Under the pieces are notes generated by a model. It did not search any database, was not told where the DNA came from, and saw only the letters and a program-made list of their open reading frames with translations. Made by a program: the position numbers and the translations under genes. A stretch of DNA of 64,000 bases from Botryotinia globosa (lineage: Eukaryota > Ascomycota > Leotiomycetes > Helotiales > Sclerotiniaceae). Positions 47,882 to 59,383 of this stretch are shown one piece after another; position 1 is the stretch's first letter, and the number at the start of each line of letters is the position of its first letter. The stretch is taken from positions 1,116,001 to 1,180,000 of the forward strand of contig RCSZ01000004.1 of the NCBI GenBank assembly GCA_014898425.1, read 5' to 3'.

Positions 47882-50017
47882 TCACTTAATCCATTCTTCA
47901 CTAATCACCAACGCATCGACCATTCCCCTCTTCAACCTCATAACCTTCGCATCTCTCTCCTTAATCTGCTGTTGCAAACTGAGATATTTTGCCTTCCAAC
48001 TCTCTTCATTGTCATCCATTCCTCTCCCCATATTCCCCATTCCTTCCCTCATTCCCATCTCCAAGTCATTTTCCACAACTGTAGCTCTTATCGTAAAATC
48101 CCCTTCAAGGCTACCAAATCTCATTTTCCAATGACATTCATAATCTGTTCTAGGTGGTGGACCGGGGAATTCAAGTCTTGTGACGCGAAGACGTGTCATG
48201 AGTGGACCGCCTGCTAGTGCTGAAAGATTAATAAGGAAAGCTTCTGTGCTGCTAGATTCTGCTTGGAGATTTCGGATGACCTGTTTGCAGATTTTAGATG
48301 CTTCATCTATAGAGCATCGTTGGATTGAATTTCCGGCCCCGTCGTACCACTCGGCGGCAAGAATTTCTCCAATGAAATGAGATTCTAAAGCATCGATGTT
48401 GGTACGGTCAAAATCTTCATTTTGACGAAACGTTATGTTGACAAAGTGTTCGAAACTGGGGTCTTGAGGTCCATTGGCAGGATTGTTGAAATACTCCATG
48501 AATGACGTCTGTTGAGATTGTTCAATCAAATCATTTTGCATGTTCGTATCAGTCTCGCCATTTAGGAGTACAACGGGTGGTGGCGGTGTTGCCAGTCGAA
48601 CATTTCCACCTTTTCTTTGTGGGACTTGTAGTGAAAGTCGACTTGGCCGGGAATTTTGAGCTTGTGGAATGACTGTAGGTGGATTGGCCCTTGCACCAGC
48701 AGGAAAGAAATGGGAAATTTCGGAATCCTCCACTATAGGAGTAGCGGTTGGCGTATCTCTTATTGAACCAGGATTGGCAGGAAAGGTCGAAAAGGGACCG
48801 TCTGTAACAGAACGGTTGTTGGGTGGTCTACCTCGTAGTTTTCCAGCGGAGGCACTGCCATTACTTGGCCATGCTGATGATACCGCAGGCCCATGCCGAC
48901 GCCTTGATCGAGACTTATTTGGCGTGGTGGCTGATTGGGGTTCATTGCTATCCGGCCATAGATGTGTTCTGTTTGATGGAGTGAGAGCTGATTGTGGATA
49001 GGCTGAAAGTGGAGTTGCACCTTCTGGTGGAGCGCCCCATCTGAAATTGTCCACTAGAGGACCTCGAACTTCTGTTGCAGACCATGGACTTAGGCGAGTA
49101 TCGAAGCCTTGTTGAAAGGAAGAATTTGCTGTCGCTGGTGTAGCACTATCCGGATGTAAGGATGGCCTTGCAATCATGTAATCTTCGGATAGTGTAGGCG
49201 AGTGTAACCGAGGGCGTTGAGAAGGTGATCTCCCTATTTCATCATCGTCCCTATCTTCGGCCTTCTTTCGTCCACGCTTAGGTCTTGTTTCCGGAAGCAA
49301 AGCGCGGAGAGCCAAATCTTCATCGGCAGTCACCCCATCTCGACCAAGCTCTGATGGTGGTTCACTAGGAGATGGTACTTGTGTCCAATACACATGAGGT
49401 TTGTTCAATAGATATTCAAAAAATGCATCAACATGCATTGCGTGCAGCCACCGCTAGATATTGTTAGCGTTACATTGATGAGTTTCTGAGATTCACTTGC
49501 ATACCTTGAGCCTAACAGCATATTGTTGTACCTTCTGAGCACTTTGACCTTTCTCCAAAGAAGGAGGTTCAACTCCCAGATCTATTGCCAATTGTGCCCA
49601 CGTTTTGATCTCCTTGTTCTCTAATTTACAAATCAATTCGAACAATACAAAAGTGCTAAAACTCTTGTTATCACTTTTTGGAGGCGCGCGAAATATTCGC
49701 TTCAATTCAGCAGTATCTGTATCTGATGCCACTGCGGGATTGCAGTACATGATGAAGCTTGCGTAGGCGTCGTCAAAATTATCGTCTGTAACTTCTCTCG
49801 AAGGTAGACTTCGAGGGTTCTGGTGGCTTGGAGATGAATTGCCCAGCGGCGAAGGTTGTCCCGGACGCTCAGGCATCACTCTATCCTGAACATCTGCACA
49901 TGATGCTTGATTATGGGCTTGAATATATTGCTCACCTCCTTGAGGCGCAATCGTGGCATATTTACTACGCTTTGTAGCTTCAGGGGTCATTGCAGGGACA
50001 TGAAGGACTGGGAGCAT
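47882..50017 (-). CDS. ARS-binding protein 2 (Abp2)-like DNA-binding protein
   Basis: 694 aa from exons 50017-49505 and 49453-47882, joined in phase (RLK then RWLHAMHV). The conserved block spans about residues 80-200: a start at DDNFDDAYASFIMYCNP, then FELICKLENKEIKTWAQLA and KVQQYAVRLK across the intron into WLHAMHVDAFFEYLL. I read this as the fungal Abp2 family, named from a fission-yeast ARS-binding protein. The middle is long, disordered and Pro/Ser-rich with basic patches (RPKRGRKK, SRSRRRHG) that could be nuclear signals. The C-terminal region is conserved-looking and ends in a predicted coiled coil (SWKAKYLSLQQQIKERDAK). Probably nuclear, chromatin- or origin-related. An alternative start at the internal Met (49990) is possible. 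Confidence 0.8.
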
Positions 50018-50874
50018 TCTCCCACTTTTGAAATATCAGATAACCCCAGGCTAAATTCCTGATACAAGCAATGAAAATATAGTTTTAAGAAAATATATGA
50101 GAAACTTTGACTGTAATATGATGAATTGATAGATATAATGAAATTTACTCCTAATATTTGAAATATACACCCCAAAAGAAAGAGCTGTTAATGAAAGACA
50201 CGTTTCCCCTTTCTCCTTACAATGACACCGGTACTCCAATTGACAGCTGAAAAGAGAGACAAATGATTTTAACGATAGAAACAAATGAAGTTGGGTATAT
50301 ATGCTATATAACTAATGACAAAGGTTTAGATATGTTTTCGCGATAAATTAAACAAAAAGGGGGTATATAGGTATTTAGCGTTGACAAGAATGATGTATAA
50401 TTGGTGATAATTACTTTGAATCAAATAATTGTTAACGAGGAGAAATAAATTGATGTTAATAAGTTTGAAGTGAAGTTTAATCTGATTGAGCTTTGCTCTC
50501 TCAACTTCTCAAGCCGAATGATTACTAATCACATGTAAGAATAGATCATCAGCACGTGAATACTACCTAAGCACGTGTCAGTACAAATTAAATTGAGGTG
50601 GGGAATCTCCGGGACAATGCAAGGGGGCTCTGCATTGCCTCGGTAAGTCGGAAATGGGTCTTTGATATGTAAATTGACAATGCACATCTGATGCAGAGAG
50701 AGGACGAATCTACCTAGGTATTGAGGAGAATAATAATAATAATTCATCTTTCTTCATTCTTCACGTCTTTCATATCATATTAGTTCCAATCTTGAATTCT
50801 CCATAATAAACTCACACTCCCTATTTTCAATATCAGAACGTCATCAACATCACATATCCCAATACGAAACAATC
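50018..50874. other. Intergenic, divergent promoter region
   Basis: Separates the Abp2-like gene (minus) from the carrier gene (plus). Nothing else supported. Confidence 0.5.
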
Positions 50875-51909
50875 ATGGCGGCTCAACAATCAGATAATGT
50901 TGCTCATGCTCTATCCGGTGCTGGTGGGGGCATTCTTTCCATGGCTCTTACGTATTAGACCCCTATCCTTCTCCGCATTTCAAAAGTTAACAATTTGAAG
51001 CTATCCTCTTATTACGCTTTCCACGCGCGCACAAGTCGAATCAAAACGCGCTGATTCGGGGTTTCTTGACGCTGTAAAGCGTATTATCGAGCGTGAAGGT
51101 ATTACAGGCCTTTATGCTGGTCTCGACTCAGCACTGTTTGGAATCAGTGTTACAAATTTTGTATATTACTACTGGTATGAATGGACTCGTTCGGGTTTCG
51201 AGAAGGCGGCACTCAAGGCTGGCCGAGCTTCAAAAAAACTTACAACAATCGAATCGATGATCGCGGGAGCAATCGCAGGCTCAGCAACAGTCTTGCTCAC
51301 AAATCCTATTTGGGTAGTCAATACACGAATGACTACACGAAAGAGAAACAAGGAGACGGGTGAGGGCTTTCTACCTGGGGCAAAGGCACCTACATCACTC
51401 GGCACATTGCTTGCACTCATTAAAGAAGAAGGCCCACAAGCGCTTTTCTCTGGAGTCGTGCCTGCGTTGGTGCTTGTTATCAACCCCATATTACAATATA
51501 CGATTTTTGAGCAGTTAAAGAATGCAATCGAGAAGAAGAAGAGAATCACCCCAACAATGGCTTTCCTTTTAGGCGCATTAGGAAAGCTATTTGCTACTTC
51601 AATCACATACCCTTATATCACAGTAAAGAGTCGCATGCACGTTGCCGGAAGAGATGGAGGAAAGGAAAGTATGGTTCAAGGAATGAGACGTATTTTGAAG
51701 GAAGAGGGCTACGCTGGATTCTATAAAGGTAAGCGATTCCTTAATTTGACATTATTACGGGGCTTGTCGTTGACTTTACTTTAGGAATTGCACCCAAAGT
51801 CTCACAAAGTGTCATGACTGCTGCATTTTTGTTTGCCTTTAAGGACGTTTTGTATGAACAAACCATTAGGCTAAGAAGAAACCTTCCTGCCAAAGTGGCC
51901 GTGAAGTAA
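50875..51909 (+). CDS. Mitochondrial carrier family protein, peroxisomal ANT1/PMP47-like
   Basis: 309 aa from exons 50875-50951, 51001-51728 and 51785-51909. Three carrier repeats are visible, each with the signature after the odd helix: YPLITLSTRAQ, NPIWVVNTRM and YPYITVKSRM. The middle NPIWVVNTRM form and the KGIAPKVSQSVMTAA end are typical of the peroxisomal adenine-nucleotide carrier branch (ANT1/PMP47). That branch exchanges ATP for AMP to support fatty-acid activation inside peroxisomes. The length is normal, and six membrane helices are expected. The first intron uses an AAG acceptor (TTTGAAG), which is less common but is required to keep the Px[DE]-type motif in frame. No GFxxG adaptor oddities are seen. 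Confidence 0.88.
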
Positions 51910-52501
51910 ACATAAACTTTGGTTATCGAGGTAGATCTATGGTGCTCTTGGAGCATGGATCTGATTGTAAGTTATGGCTTTACTGGAGTGTACATGTATA
52001 CGGTATTTGCGGTATTTGGAATGTTTAAGGAAGGGCGTTATAATATACCTGCGTAAGAGTTGGTGTCGGAATGGAATGCTCCTATTGTGATTAACAGGAA
52101 GGGGTCGCACACATAGTATTTGAAATATCAGATATTGTTAAAACAATCATAACAGGGCAAGATCAGTCATCAATGAAGAACGGTAGCAATTTTACCTAAT
52201 TTTTCTTCCTAAAGATGTAGTTGAGTAACCACCAAGTGTACGAAATATATCTATTAGCTCTCTCGTCTCATCACATCCTCAATGTCTGAATTCAAACTGG
52301 ACATTGAATGAATAATTTATCAGGCTTGATCCACTAATCATGTGATCGCGCGAAAGGCAAACGCGAAGCGCCGTTGGTCTCGAGTACTTTAATTATTTAC
52401 AGCGATAGTATTTGATTTGCGAATGTTACTGAGTTTTTGTTCCTCTCAAGCTTTGGCGAGAAGGAAAAAGCAATCAATACTATTCGATACACACACATAT
52501 C
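51910..52501. other. Intergenic
   Basis: Carrier 3' flank and RecQ promoter; nothing else seen. Confidence 0.5.
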
Positions 52502-55134
52502 ATGGAAAATCCTACTGAAATCGATGAATATGGCTTCAGTTCTGGCGACGAGGCAGATATGCTAGACTTGACAAACGCGGTCGATGCTAGCACCAACCAT
52601 GGCCACAAGCGTAAACCTTCCCCCGAGCAGACTTCGTCGAATGCCAAGAAACAGGCAATCGAAAACTCTCACCAGGTATTTGAGTCGGCAACGTCTGCAC
52701 TGAGTCGCAACTTTGGTTTCAAATCCTTTCGATTGAAGCAGGAGCAAGCCATATCAAGAATTCTTGGTGGCGATAGTGCCGTTGTTGTCTTTCCTACAGG
52801 AGGTGGCAAGAGTCTCTGCTTTCAAGTCCCGGCGCTTGCTTTCGAAGAAGAAGACAAGCTTCTCGGCACTCGTGATGAAGGCGAACATGGCAGTGAGTAA
52901 AAGTTAAGCGTGCTATGCGGTAATTCTTATACAATCTTTTATGAACAAAAGAATCAGACTTCCTGGATCGGGGCTTCGGTTTTATGGATTCTTCTTCGAT
53001 TTCATTTATTTCCGAAAAGAATACTGATTCTAGTGATTGACAGTTACCCTGGTAGTATCGCCACTCATAGCTTTGATGAAAGATCAGGTGGATGCTCTTA
53101 TTCGTCGCGGTATTGCTGCCGCAACTTTCGACTCAAGTAAGACTAGAGAAGACTTTATTCAAACATGCAACCAACTGAGAAATGGAAAGTTAAAGTTACT
53201 GTATGTAGCGCCTGAGAGGTTGAACAATGAGGGTTTCGTGGAGCAAATGAAGTATGTCCGAGGAGGTATCAGATTACTTGCAGTAGACGAAGCACATTGT
53301 ATCAGCGAGTGGGGCCACAGTTTCCGTCCAGATTACCTGAGTTGTACCTCCAACTCTACTGAAAACGCATCATTTACTGACTATCTGTAGAAATTGCTCG
53401 TTTTGCTGATGAGATCAAAGCAGAGAGGGTCATTTGCCTAACTGCTACAGCTACACTCCGTGTTGCGCAAGACATCTGTGATGCATTCAAAATCAAAGAT
53501 TCTGGACTCTTTCGAACCTCCACTTATCGACCTAATCTGCATTTATTGGCCGAGTCGGGAGATAGGAAGGTTACTATGCTTCCCAAGCTTAAAGACTTTT
53601 TACGAAAGCATAAAGGCTCAACTATCATCTACGTTACTTTGCAGAAGCAAACGGAGAATCTTGCAAATATATTGGTAGAGGCGGGCTTCAAAGCTAAGGC
53701 ATTCCACGCAGGAATGACGACTGAAGCCAAGACAAAGCTGCAGGACGATTTTATGAGAAGCAACGACATGATTATGGTCGCAACTATTGCCTTTGGGATG
53801 GGGATTGACAAGGGCTCTATTCGCAATGTTATACATTTCAGTGTCCCTCAAAGTCTGGAATCTTATAGTCAGTAACTTCTATCATGAACTCCAAGCCGTT
53901 ACTACCCCAGCCGCTGCATTAAATCTCTTCTATGCTCAGATTTACCCTCAAAGCTGCCACGAGCCACGCCTCATTTTTTTACCACTCAGTTTCGAAGTAG
54001 AAACATCTCTGTACTGCTTGATGATTGCAAATGCCAAAGCTCTCCATGCTGATATTTGCACAGGTCAGGAAATTGGAAGAAGTGGTCGAGATGGGAAAGT
54101 TTCTAACTGTTTCTTCTTCGTATGTGGCGAGGATCTTCATTTCCGTGAATTATTCGCACGAGGTGACCTACCATCTCTTATGTCCATTCGTGGATTACTA
54201 AACGACATATTTGATTCAACTGCGAAAAAGCTTCCAATAGGAGGTGAGATTCACAGTTCGCATTATAATCAAACGAAAGAATTCGATATCCGCCCCACAG
54301 TTCTAGGTGGTATATATGCACAATTAGAGCTGGGCCACTGCCTCATTCGTGCTACTACACCATTGTACCAGAAACATTCGTATGTCGCAAATGATCGCAT
54401 GTATCATTCCAAAATCAAGGCAGATCGAAGTCCAGCAGCAGCAGCGATCGCAGCCTGTGGCGAAAAGAAAGCTAAGTTTCATCACATCGATGTAGATGCG
54501 GCAGCTCGTCGTCACAATCTCGGAAGAAATGAGGTCATTGGCAAGCTTAACGAATGGAACGCCGAAGGAGTTCTAGAGCTCAGAGCAAGTCAGGTCCTAA
54601 ACGTCTATAAAGTCACTAAACCTCTTCCCAAAACCGCAAAGGAGATTGAGACAATCGCGAAGACAATTTACAGCAGCATGGAAACACGTGAAAAGCAAGC
54701 TTTGGAGCGTTCAGAGAAAATCTTACAGCTTATCACCGGTAAAGCTTGTTTTTCCAAAAAATTGGCCCAGCATTTTGGAGATGAGCTGTCTGACGGAAAG
54801 GAAGAATGCGGTCATTGTCAATGGTGCTTCACACATAAGCCCGTCGAGATTCAACTTCCTCCTCCTGTTCCTTTTAATACCATGGCCTTCAAAAACGTTC
54901 TTAATATGATTGAAGAGCGCGATGATCCGAGGTTCCTTGCTAGAGTAGCTTTTGGTATCTCTACCCCGAGAGTGACGGCGATGAAGTTAGGAAAGAGTCC
55001 CATCTTTGGTTCGATGGATGATCATGAATTCTCGGTAAGTGGAATATGGATTCGAACAGACTTGTGATTACAAAGTGGCTGACGAACATTCGCTGCAGGT
55101 TCTTCTTGAAGCATTTGAGAAGGAATGCAAATAG
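52502..55134 (+). CDS. RecQ-family ATP-dependent DNA helicase
   Basis: 723 aa from exons 52502-52892, 53044-53340, 53391-53867, 54064-55034 and 55099-55134, all in phase. Helicase motifs in order: [14 protein letters not shown] (motif 0), PTGGGKS (Walker A, about 98-104), [14 protein letters not shown] with [13 protein letters not shown] (212 onward), [26 protein letters not shown] and [10 protein letters not shown] (motif VI, assembled across the fourth intron). A Zn-binding element with CGHCQWC follows near residue 655, then a short tail. The moderate length and absence of long N-terminal and HRDC regions point to the shorter RecQ1-like fungal paralogue rather than the Sgs1/BLM type. Predicted 3'-5' DNA unwinding in recombination and replication repair. 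Introns 1 and 4 are long (151 and 196 nt) for this genome. Confidence 0.92.
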
Positions 55135-55563
55135 GGGTGAGCTTGTGCTGCACAACTTTGTAGTATATTTGGGCATATTTAGCGAAGGTGTTGATGGTCC
55201 TGCATAGGATATTTCATTTCTAGCTTAGTCGACACAGTCATCTGAGAAATTAGGATGAAATGAATGGTACTTGAATCGTGCATCGCATAGATGCTGGCTC
55301 ATGACATAAAGCATAAAGCTCATTCTTAATACAACCCGCATTATCTCTGACATATCTAGACATTGAGCAAACTTAACGAATAGCAGCTAAAGGATGCAGA
55401 GTTCCAGTATTTGTCTCATTACTTCATAGAGAGGTGTTTATGTCCAGTATTTATACAAGGACCCAAGCATGTCTTCCTATCCGAACACCAATACGCCAAA
55501 TCAATTCATGTCCCATGTCAATCATTTTCACCCCATATATAATACAATCGCGCCTTCATTTTA
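55135..55563. other. Intergenic between convergent genes
   Basis: 3' flanks of the RecQ gene and of the conserved hypothetical gene; nothing else. Confidence 0.5.
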
Positions 55564-56522
55564 TCATCGCCTCCCCAAGTTTTGCTCATGCCCCCAAAAG
55601 GCCGGACAAGGAGCCCCCTCGTCACCTCTTCCGTTCTTCATCCCGCCCAAAAGCCAATCCGTCAACCCAACGACTTTAGCCCCTACACCCCTTTCCCAAT
55701 TTCCCCCCTCTTGAACGTGCTCAATAGTATGCGACCAGATCCTTCCCTCCTCATCGAATTCAAAGAGGAAAAGTCCAGTGAACTCTTTACTATCATCCTC
55801 ACCACTTCCACCCCCCAACCACTCTGTAATCTTATCCACATTCTCTCGCGCCCCAATCCCTTTATAAAAACCTCCTATTCCTTTGTTTTTTGTCTTGCCA
55901 ATAGTCTTCCATCGTACGATTAACTGTTCGCGAGTTGATCCTCTAGATGATGATTGGCTCATTCGCTCAGAAAGTATTTCAAGCTTCACATTTCCGACGA
56001 GGGGAACGCGACCCCAGGCAATAGGAGATGTCCATAGAGCGGCAGAATATGCGACGCGGCCGGAGACAGTGGGGAGATGGGGGTGCGTGGAGGGGAAGAG
56101 GTGGAGGGTTATTTGCGGGGAGAGTATTTCTTGGGGAAGTGGAGATTGGAGGAGAGTAGGAAGACGTTCTTGAAGAATGCGGAGTGCTGAGATTTGTTAG
56201 TATATTGTTTGTAAGTGGGTGAATAAATTGAGGGGGAGCGGGGGAGGGGCTGCTTGCTTTTGCCAAGTTTGACTGTTCTCTCATTGTTGGGAGGCTTGTT
56301 TGAATGTTTGAGATGTGGAGGTGAATCCTCATTCCGAGGATTTGAGCCGGTGAACCAGATGTGCGGTAGGACCCTAGGTCCTGCGTTGACAGTTGCTAGA
56401 CATCGAGCACCTTTCTGACATGTGTATGTAGTGGCAAGCTTCGTTTGGCATGTTGAAGAAGTAGAGGAGAGCTTCGTGGCCCGTCTTCTAGTAAGGCGTA
56501 GGGTACTGTAAGATTTCGACAT
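55564..56522 (-). CDS. Conserved-looking hypothetical protein with an arginine-rich (mitochondrial-type) N-terminus
   Basis: 295 aa from exons 56522-56258 and 56186-55564. The N-terminus (MSKSYSTLRLTRRRATKLSS) is Arg/Ser/Thr-rich without acids, as in mitochondrial presequences. The folded part, from about residue 100, has WTSPIAWGRVPLVG, EQLIVRWKTIGKT, and TGLFLFEFDEEGRIWSHTIE before TDWLLG. That order suggests an NTF2-like alpha/beta fold, but I cannot name the family with confidence. The single intron (56257-56187) has no GT donor in the right phase. A GC donor (GCAAGC) with a CTAAC branch and CTCAG acceptor restores the frame exactly. The tail after about 270 is low-complexity. Confidence 0.7.
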
Positions 56523-57189
56523 CAGCTTGGATGGATGGCATTCATATGCAAAGACATCAATCAATACATGCAATAAATTCGATAATAATTGGGTTTCTAC
56601 AACTTTTTTTTGACATCCATATTCATTCCATCATCATCCAGTGATATTCAAGCTTTATCAATCGGCCTTACCAGCTGCTGATTGCCGATCAGATAGGTAC
56701 AAAGCGGTGCGGTCAGGGGGTCAGTTGATCAGGAGTTTGATTGAATCACAAGAAACACCAGAAACAATAAGAATCACATTAATCATGCAAACAGTGTAGA
56801 GGAAAAAAGAAGAATAAATAGTCCCAAGTATCCAATACAATACATGTAAGAAGAATGATATTATTGTATCTTGTTCTTCAATTGTATGTTTGTGCATATA
56901 AGATTAATAAAGATATAAATTAATATACGAGTATAGACATTCACCTGAACGCCTCCTCCATCTTATACCAAGTATCACCACCAAGCCAAGTAATCCCGGC
57001 CAAATCTGATTCACGTGATACTCGTCTAACGCCCGTGGACCGCCTCTGCACCTTAAACACAGTTGAGGTTCTCAAGAGTTGCGATAACTTATTCTACAAC
57101 TACAATCATAAGACATCGAAAAGGATAACCAAGAGGTATCATATAATTCCCACATAAAACAACATACCTTTGAACAACCAACCGCAAAT
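56523..57189. other. Intergenic, divergent promoter region upstream of ypt1
   Basis: Promoters of the hypothetical gene (minus) and ypt1 (plus). A/T-rich in part; no other feature supported. Confidence 0.5.
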
Positions 57190-58225
57190 ATGAATCCCGA
57201 GTAGTAAGTTGAAACCCCTCAGATCAAACGTCATCCTTTCATCAGCTTCAAAGAAACCGCCATCTACATTATATCTCTTGAGACCCAGTACTGACGATTC
57301 TATTTGCAGAGTATATTATACATACCCCTCATTACGAAGATGCCATTACCATCGCACAGAGTGCACTCGAGTGGTCCACGTCAACATGTATATCCTGAAC
57401 GGACTCCGACTGACGAACTTAATAGATACGATTACCTCTTCAAGCTCCTCCTTATCGGTGACTCCGGTGTAGGAAAGTCCTGTCTGTTGTTGCGATTCGC
57501 AGATGACACTTATACCGAGAGTTATATCTCGACTATTGGTGTCGATTTCGTGGGTGTTACAGTTCCCGGTCTACAAAGTATTGTTTGCTGATGGCGAGGT
57601 AGAAAATCCGCACGATCGAGTTGGACGGCAAGACCGTCAAATTACAAATTGTAAGGAAACCTGAAAGAGAACAATATGGGAATTGTACTGATAGTTTTAC
57701 TTCGTAGTGGGATACCGCTGGACAAGAGCGTTTCCGTACCATCACATCCTCGTATTACCGGGGTGCTCACGGTATCTGCGTTGTCTACGATGTGACCGAC
57801 ATGGACTCGTTCAATAACGTCAAGCAATGGCTACAAGAGATCGACAGATACGCAACAGAGGGCGTCAACAAGTTGCTCGTAGGCAACAAGAGTGATATGT
57901 CGGACAAGAAGGTTGTCGACTACACCGTTGCAAAGGTACATATCATCACATGCTCTCAACCATCTGGAATCTTTGATCAGGGACCATCATATTTCTTTGA
58001 AAAAATTGCGACTAACATGCATCGTTTTAGGAATTTGCTGACAGCCTCGGCATCCCATTCCTCGAGACTTCCGCCAAGAATGCCAGCAACGTCGAGCAAG
58101 CTTTCTTGACCATGGCACGCCAAATTAAGGAACGAATTGGCACAACTACCGCAAACAACAAGCCAGCGGTACAAGTCGGACAGGGACAAGGGGTACAATC
58201 GGGGTCTGCTGGTGGATGTTGTTAG
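57190..58225 (+). CDS. ypt1: Rab1/Ypt1 small GTPase
   Basis: 201 aa from exons 57190-57200 (11 nt), 57426-57549, 57603-57650, 57708-57935 and 58031-58225. All G-motifs are intact: GDSGVGKS (15-22), the effector loop around [22 protein letters not shown] and ETSAK. The C-terminus ends GGCC, the double-cysteine prenylation signal. The [10 protein letters not shown] start and [16 protein letters not shown] segment place it in the Rab1/Ypt1 subfamily, which controls ER-to-Golgi transport and autophagy initiation. The first coding exon encodes only MNPE plus part of a codon. The donor must be the weaker GTAGTA, because the overlapping stronger GTAAGT three bases downstream would create an immediate TAA. 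First intron 225 nt, as is usual for an intron near the 5' end. Confidence 0.96.
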
Positions 58226-59383
58226 ATGGTGTCATATGTCGATCGGTCGCACTTAATCTAGGTTATTGAGAACCTAGAACGTCACGAACTTCTGCTTCCC
58301 TTTTCTTATTACCCGCATTAGACTGATGGTCCCTTGGATCGGCCTCTGTATTTCGTCTGTCTTTCGCTGCCTCCGCTAGCAAAGCATCGCAGCAAAATCA
58401 CATAGCAAATCTTTGCACCAATGACGCTAAGGAAGGAAGAGGGGAAATAGATAACTTTAATGGCTGATGGACGGAGGGAACATAACCCAGTTGTGAAACA
58501 TTTGGCGTGAAATGGGAGGAATTTCGGGGAATGGATCTTGTCATTGCTTTTATTTCCTTTTTATTGATGCACGGGTTTCCTTATTTGGGTCTGAACCTTA
58601 TTTTTCGACGCTACATATTGATGGTATCGAGATTCTTTTTACATTTTATTATGACAGGCAAGGCAATATTCGAGACTTTTTCCGCGAGACATGGGCTTGT
58701 ATTGTATTGCATGATATGTGGGGTTTATCTTGATCTTGATCTGATATGATATGGCATGATGTGAAATGTGAAGCGATCTCAATCTCAGTGCTTAGGTTAA
58801 TTAATAATTTGTTGGTGACCGTGAGACCAAGTCAGTTCGTTTCAAGTTTAGAGGGGGAGAAAGTTGTGTGGGTGGATGGATGCGCAATGTCGGGGCGCTA
58901 TGCTGTGTTCGGGGTTGAATTTAAGGGGGTACTCGCATTTACACAGGTGCTATTTGTAGTAGGGAGGCAAATAGCCAAAGATTATGATTGGTAGTTGGTT
59001 GTGTCAGATAAGTAAGTGTCTGTGGGAGATTGGCTTGTGGTGTGAGACTTGGGACTTTTCGTTATATGTATATTTACCTACAAATCTATGTACCTAGTCA
59101 GGTACGTATATGAGCTCCAACATGGAGGCTCTGGATTTTCTTCATAGGGGTGTGGGTTTATAGAGAGTAACACTTACATGTAAGCGTGATGGCGTTTTTG
59201 ACTCTGGCTAGAGATAATACCTAGGTAAAGGTATAAATAGTGTTTCATTATTTATATAAATTAACTCCTAGCGCAGCATCTCATTGATCATAATAACGTA
59301 CAAGCTAATTACTCACTCGCGTCCCCAAACCCGTCCCAACTCCTCAAAGCCCCGCACATTCTGTGGAACTCAAAGCCTAAACC
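58226..59383. other. Intergenic
   Basis: ypt1 3' UTR side and 3' flank of the GMC oxidoreductase gene. Short ORFs here overlap one another and lack features. Confidence 0.5.

Noticed and set aside
53868..54063. RecQ split into two genes or a pseudogene at the TAA after LESYSQ
   Set aside because: A 196-nt intron with donor GTCAGT and acceptor GCACAG restores motif VI exactly in frame.
55434..55923. Plus-strand ORFs between RecQ and ypt1
   Set aside because: They lie opposite the conserved hypothetical gene, whose minus-strand frame carries the folded-looking sequence.
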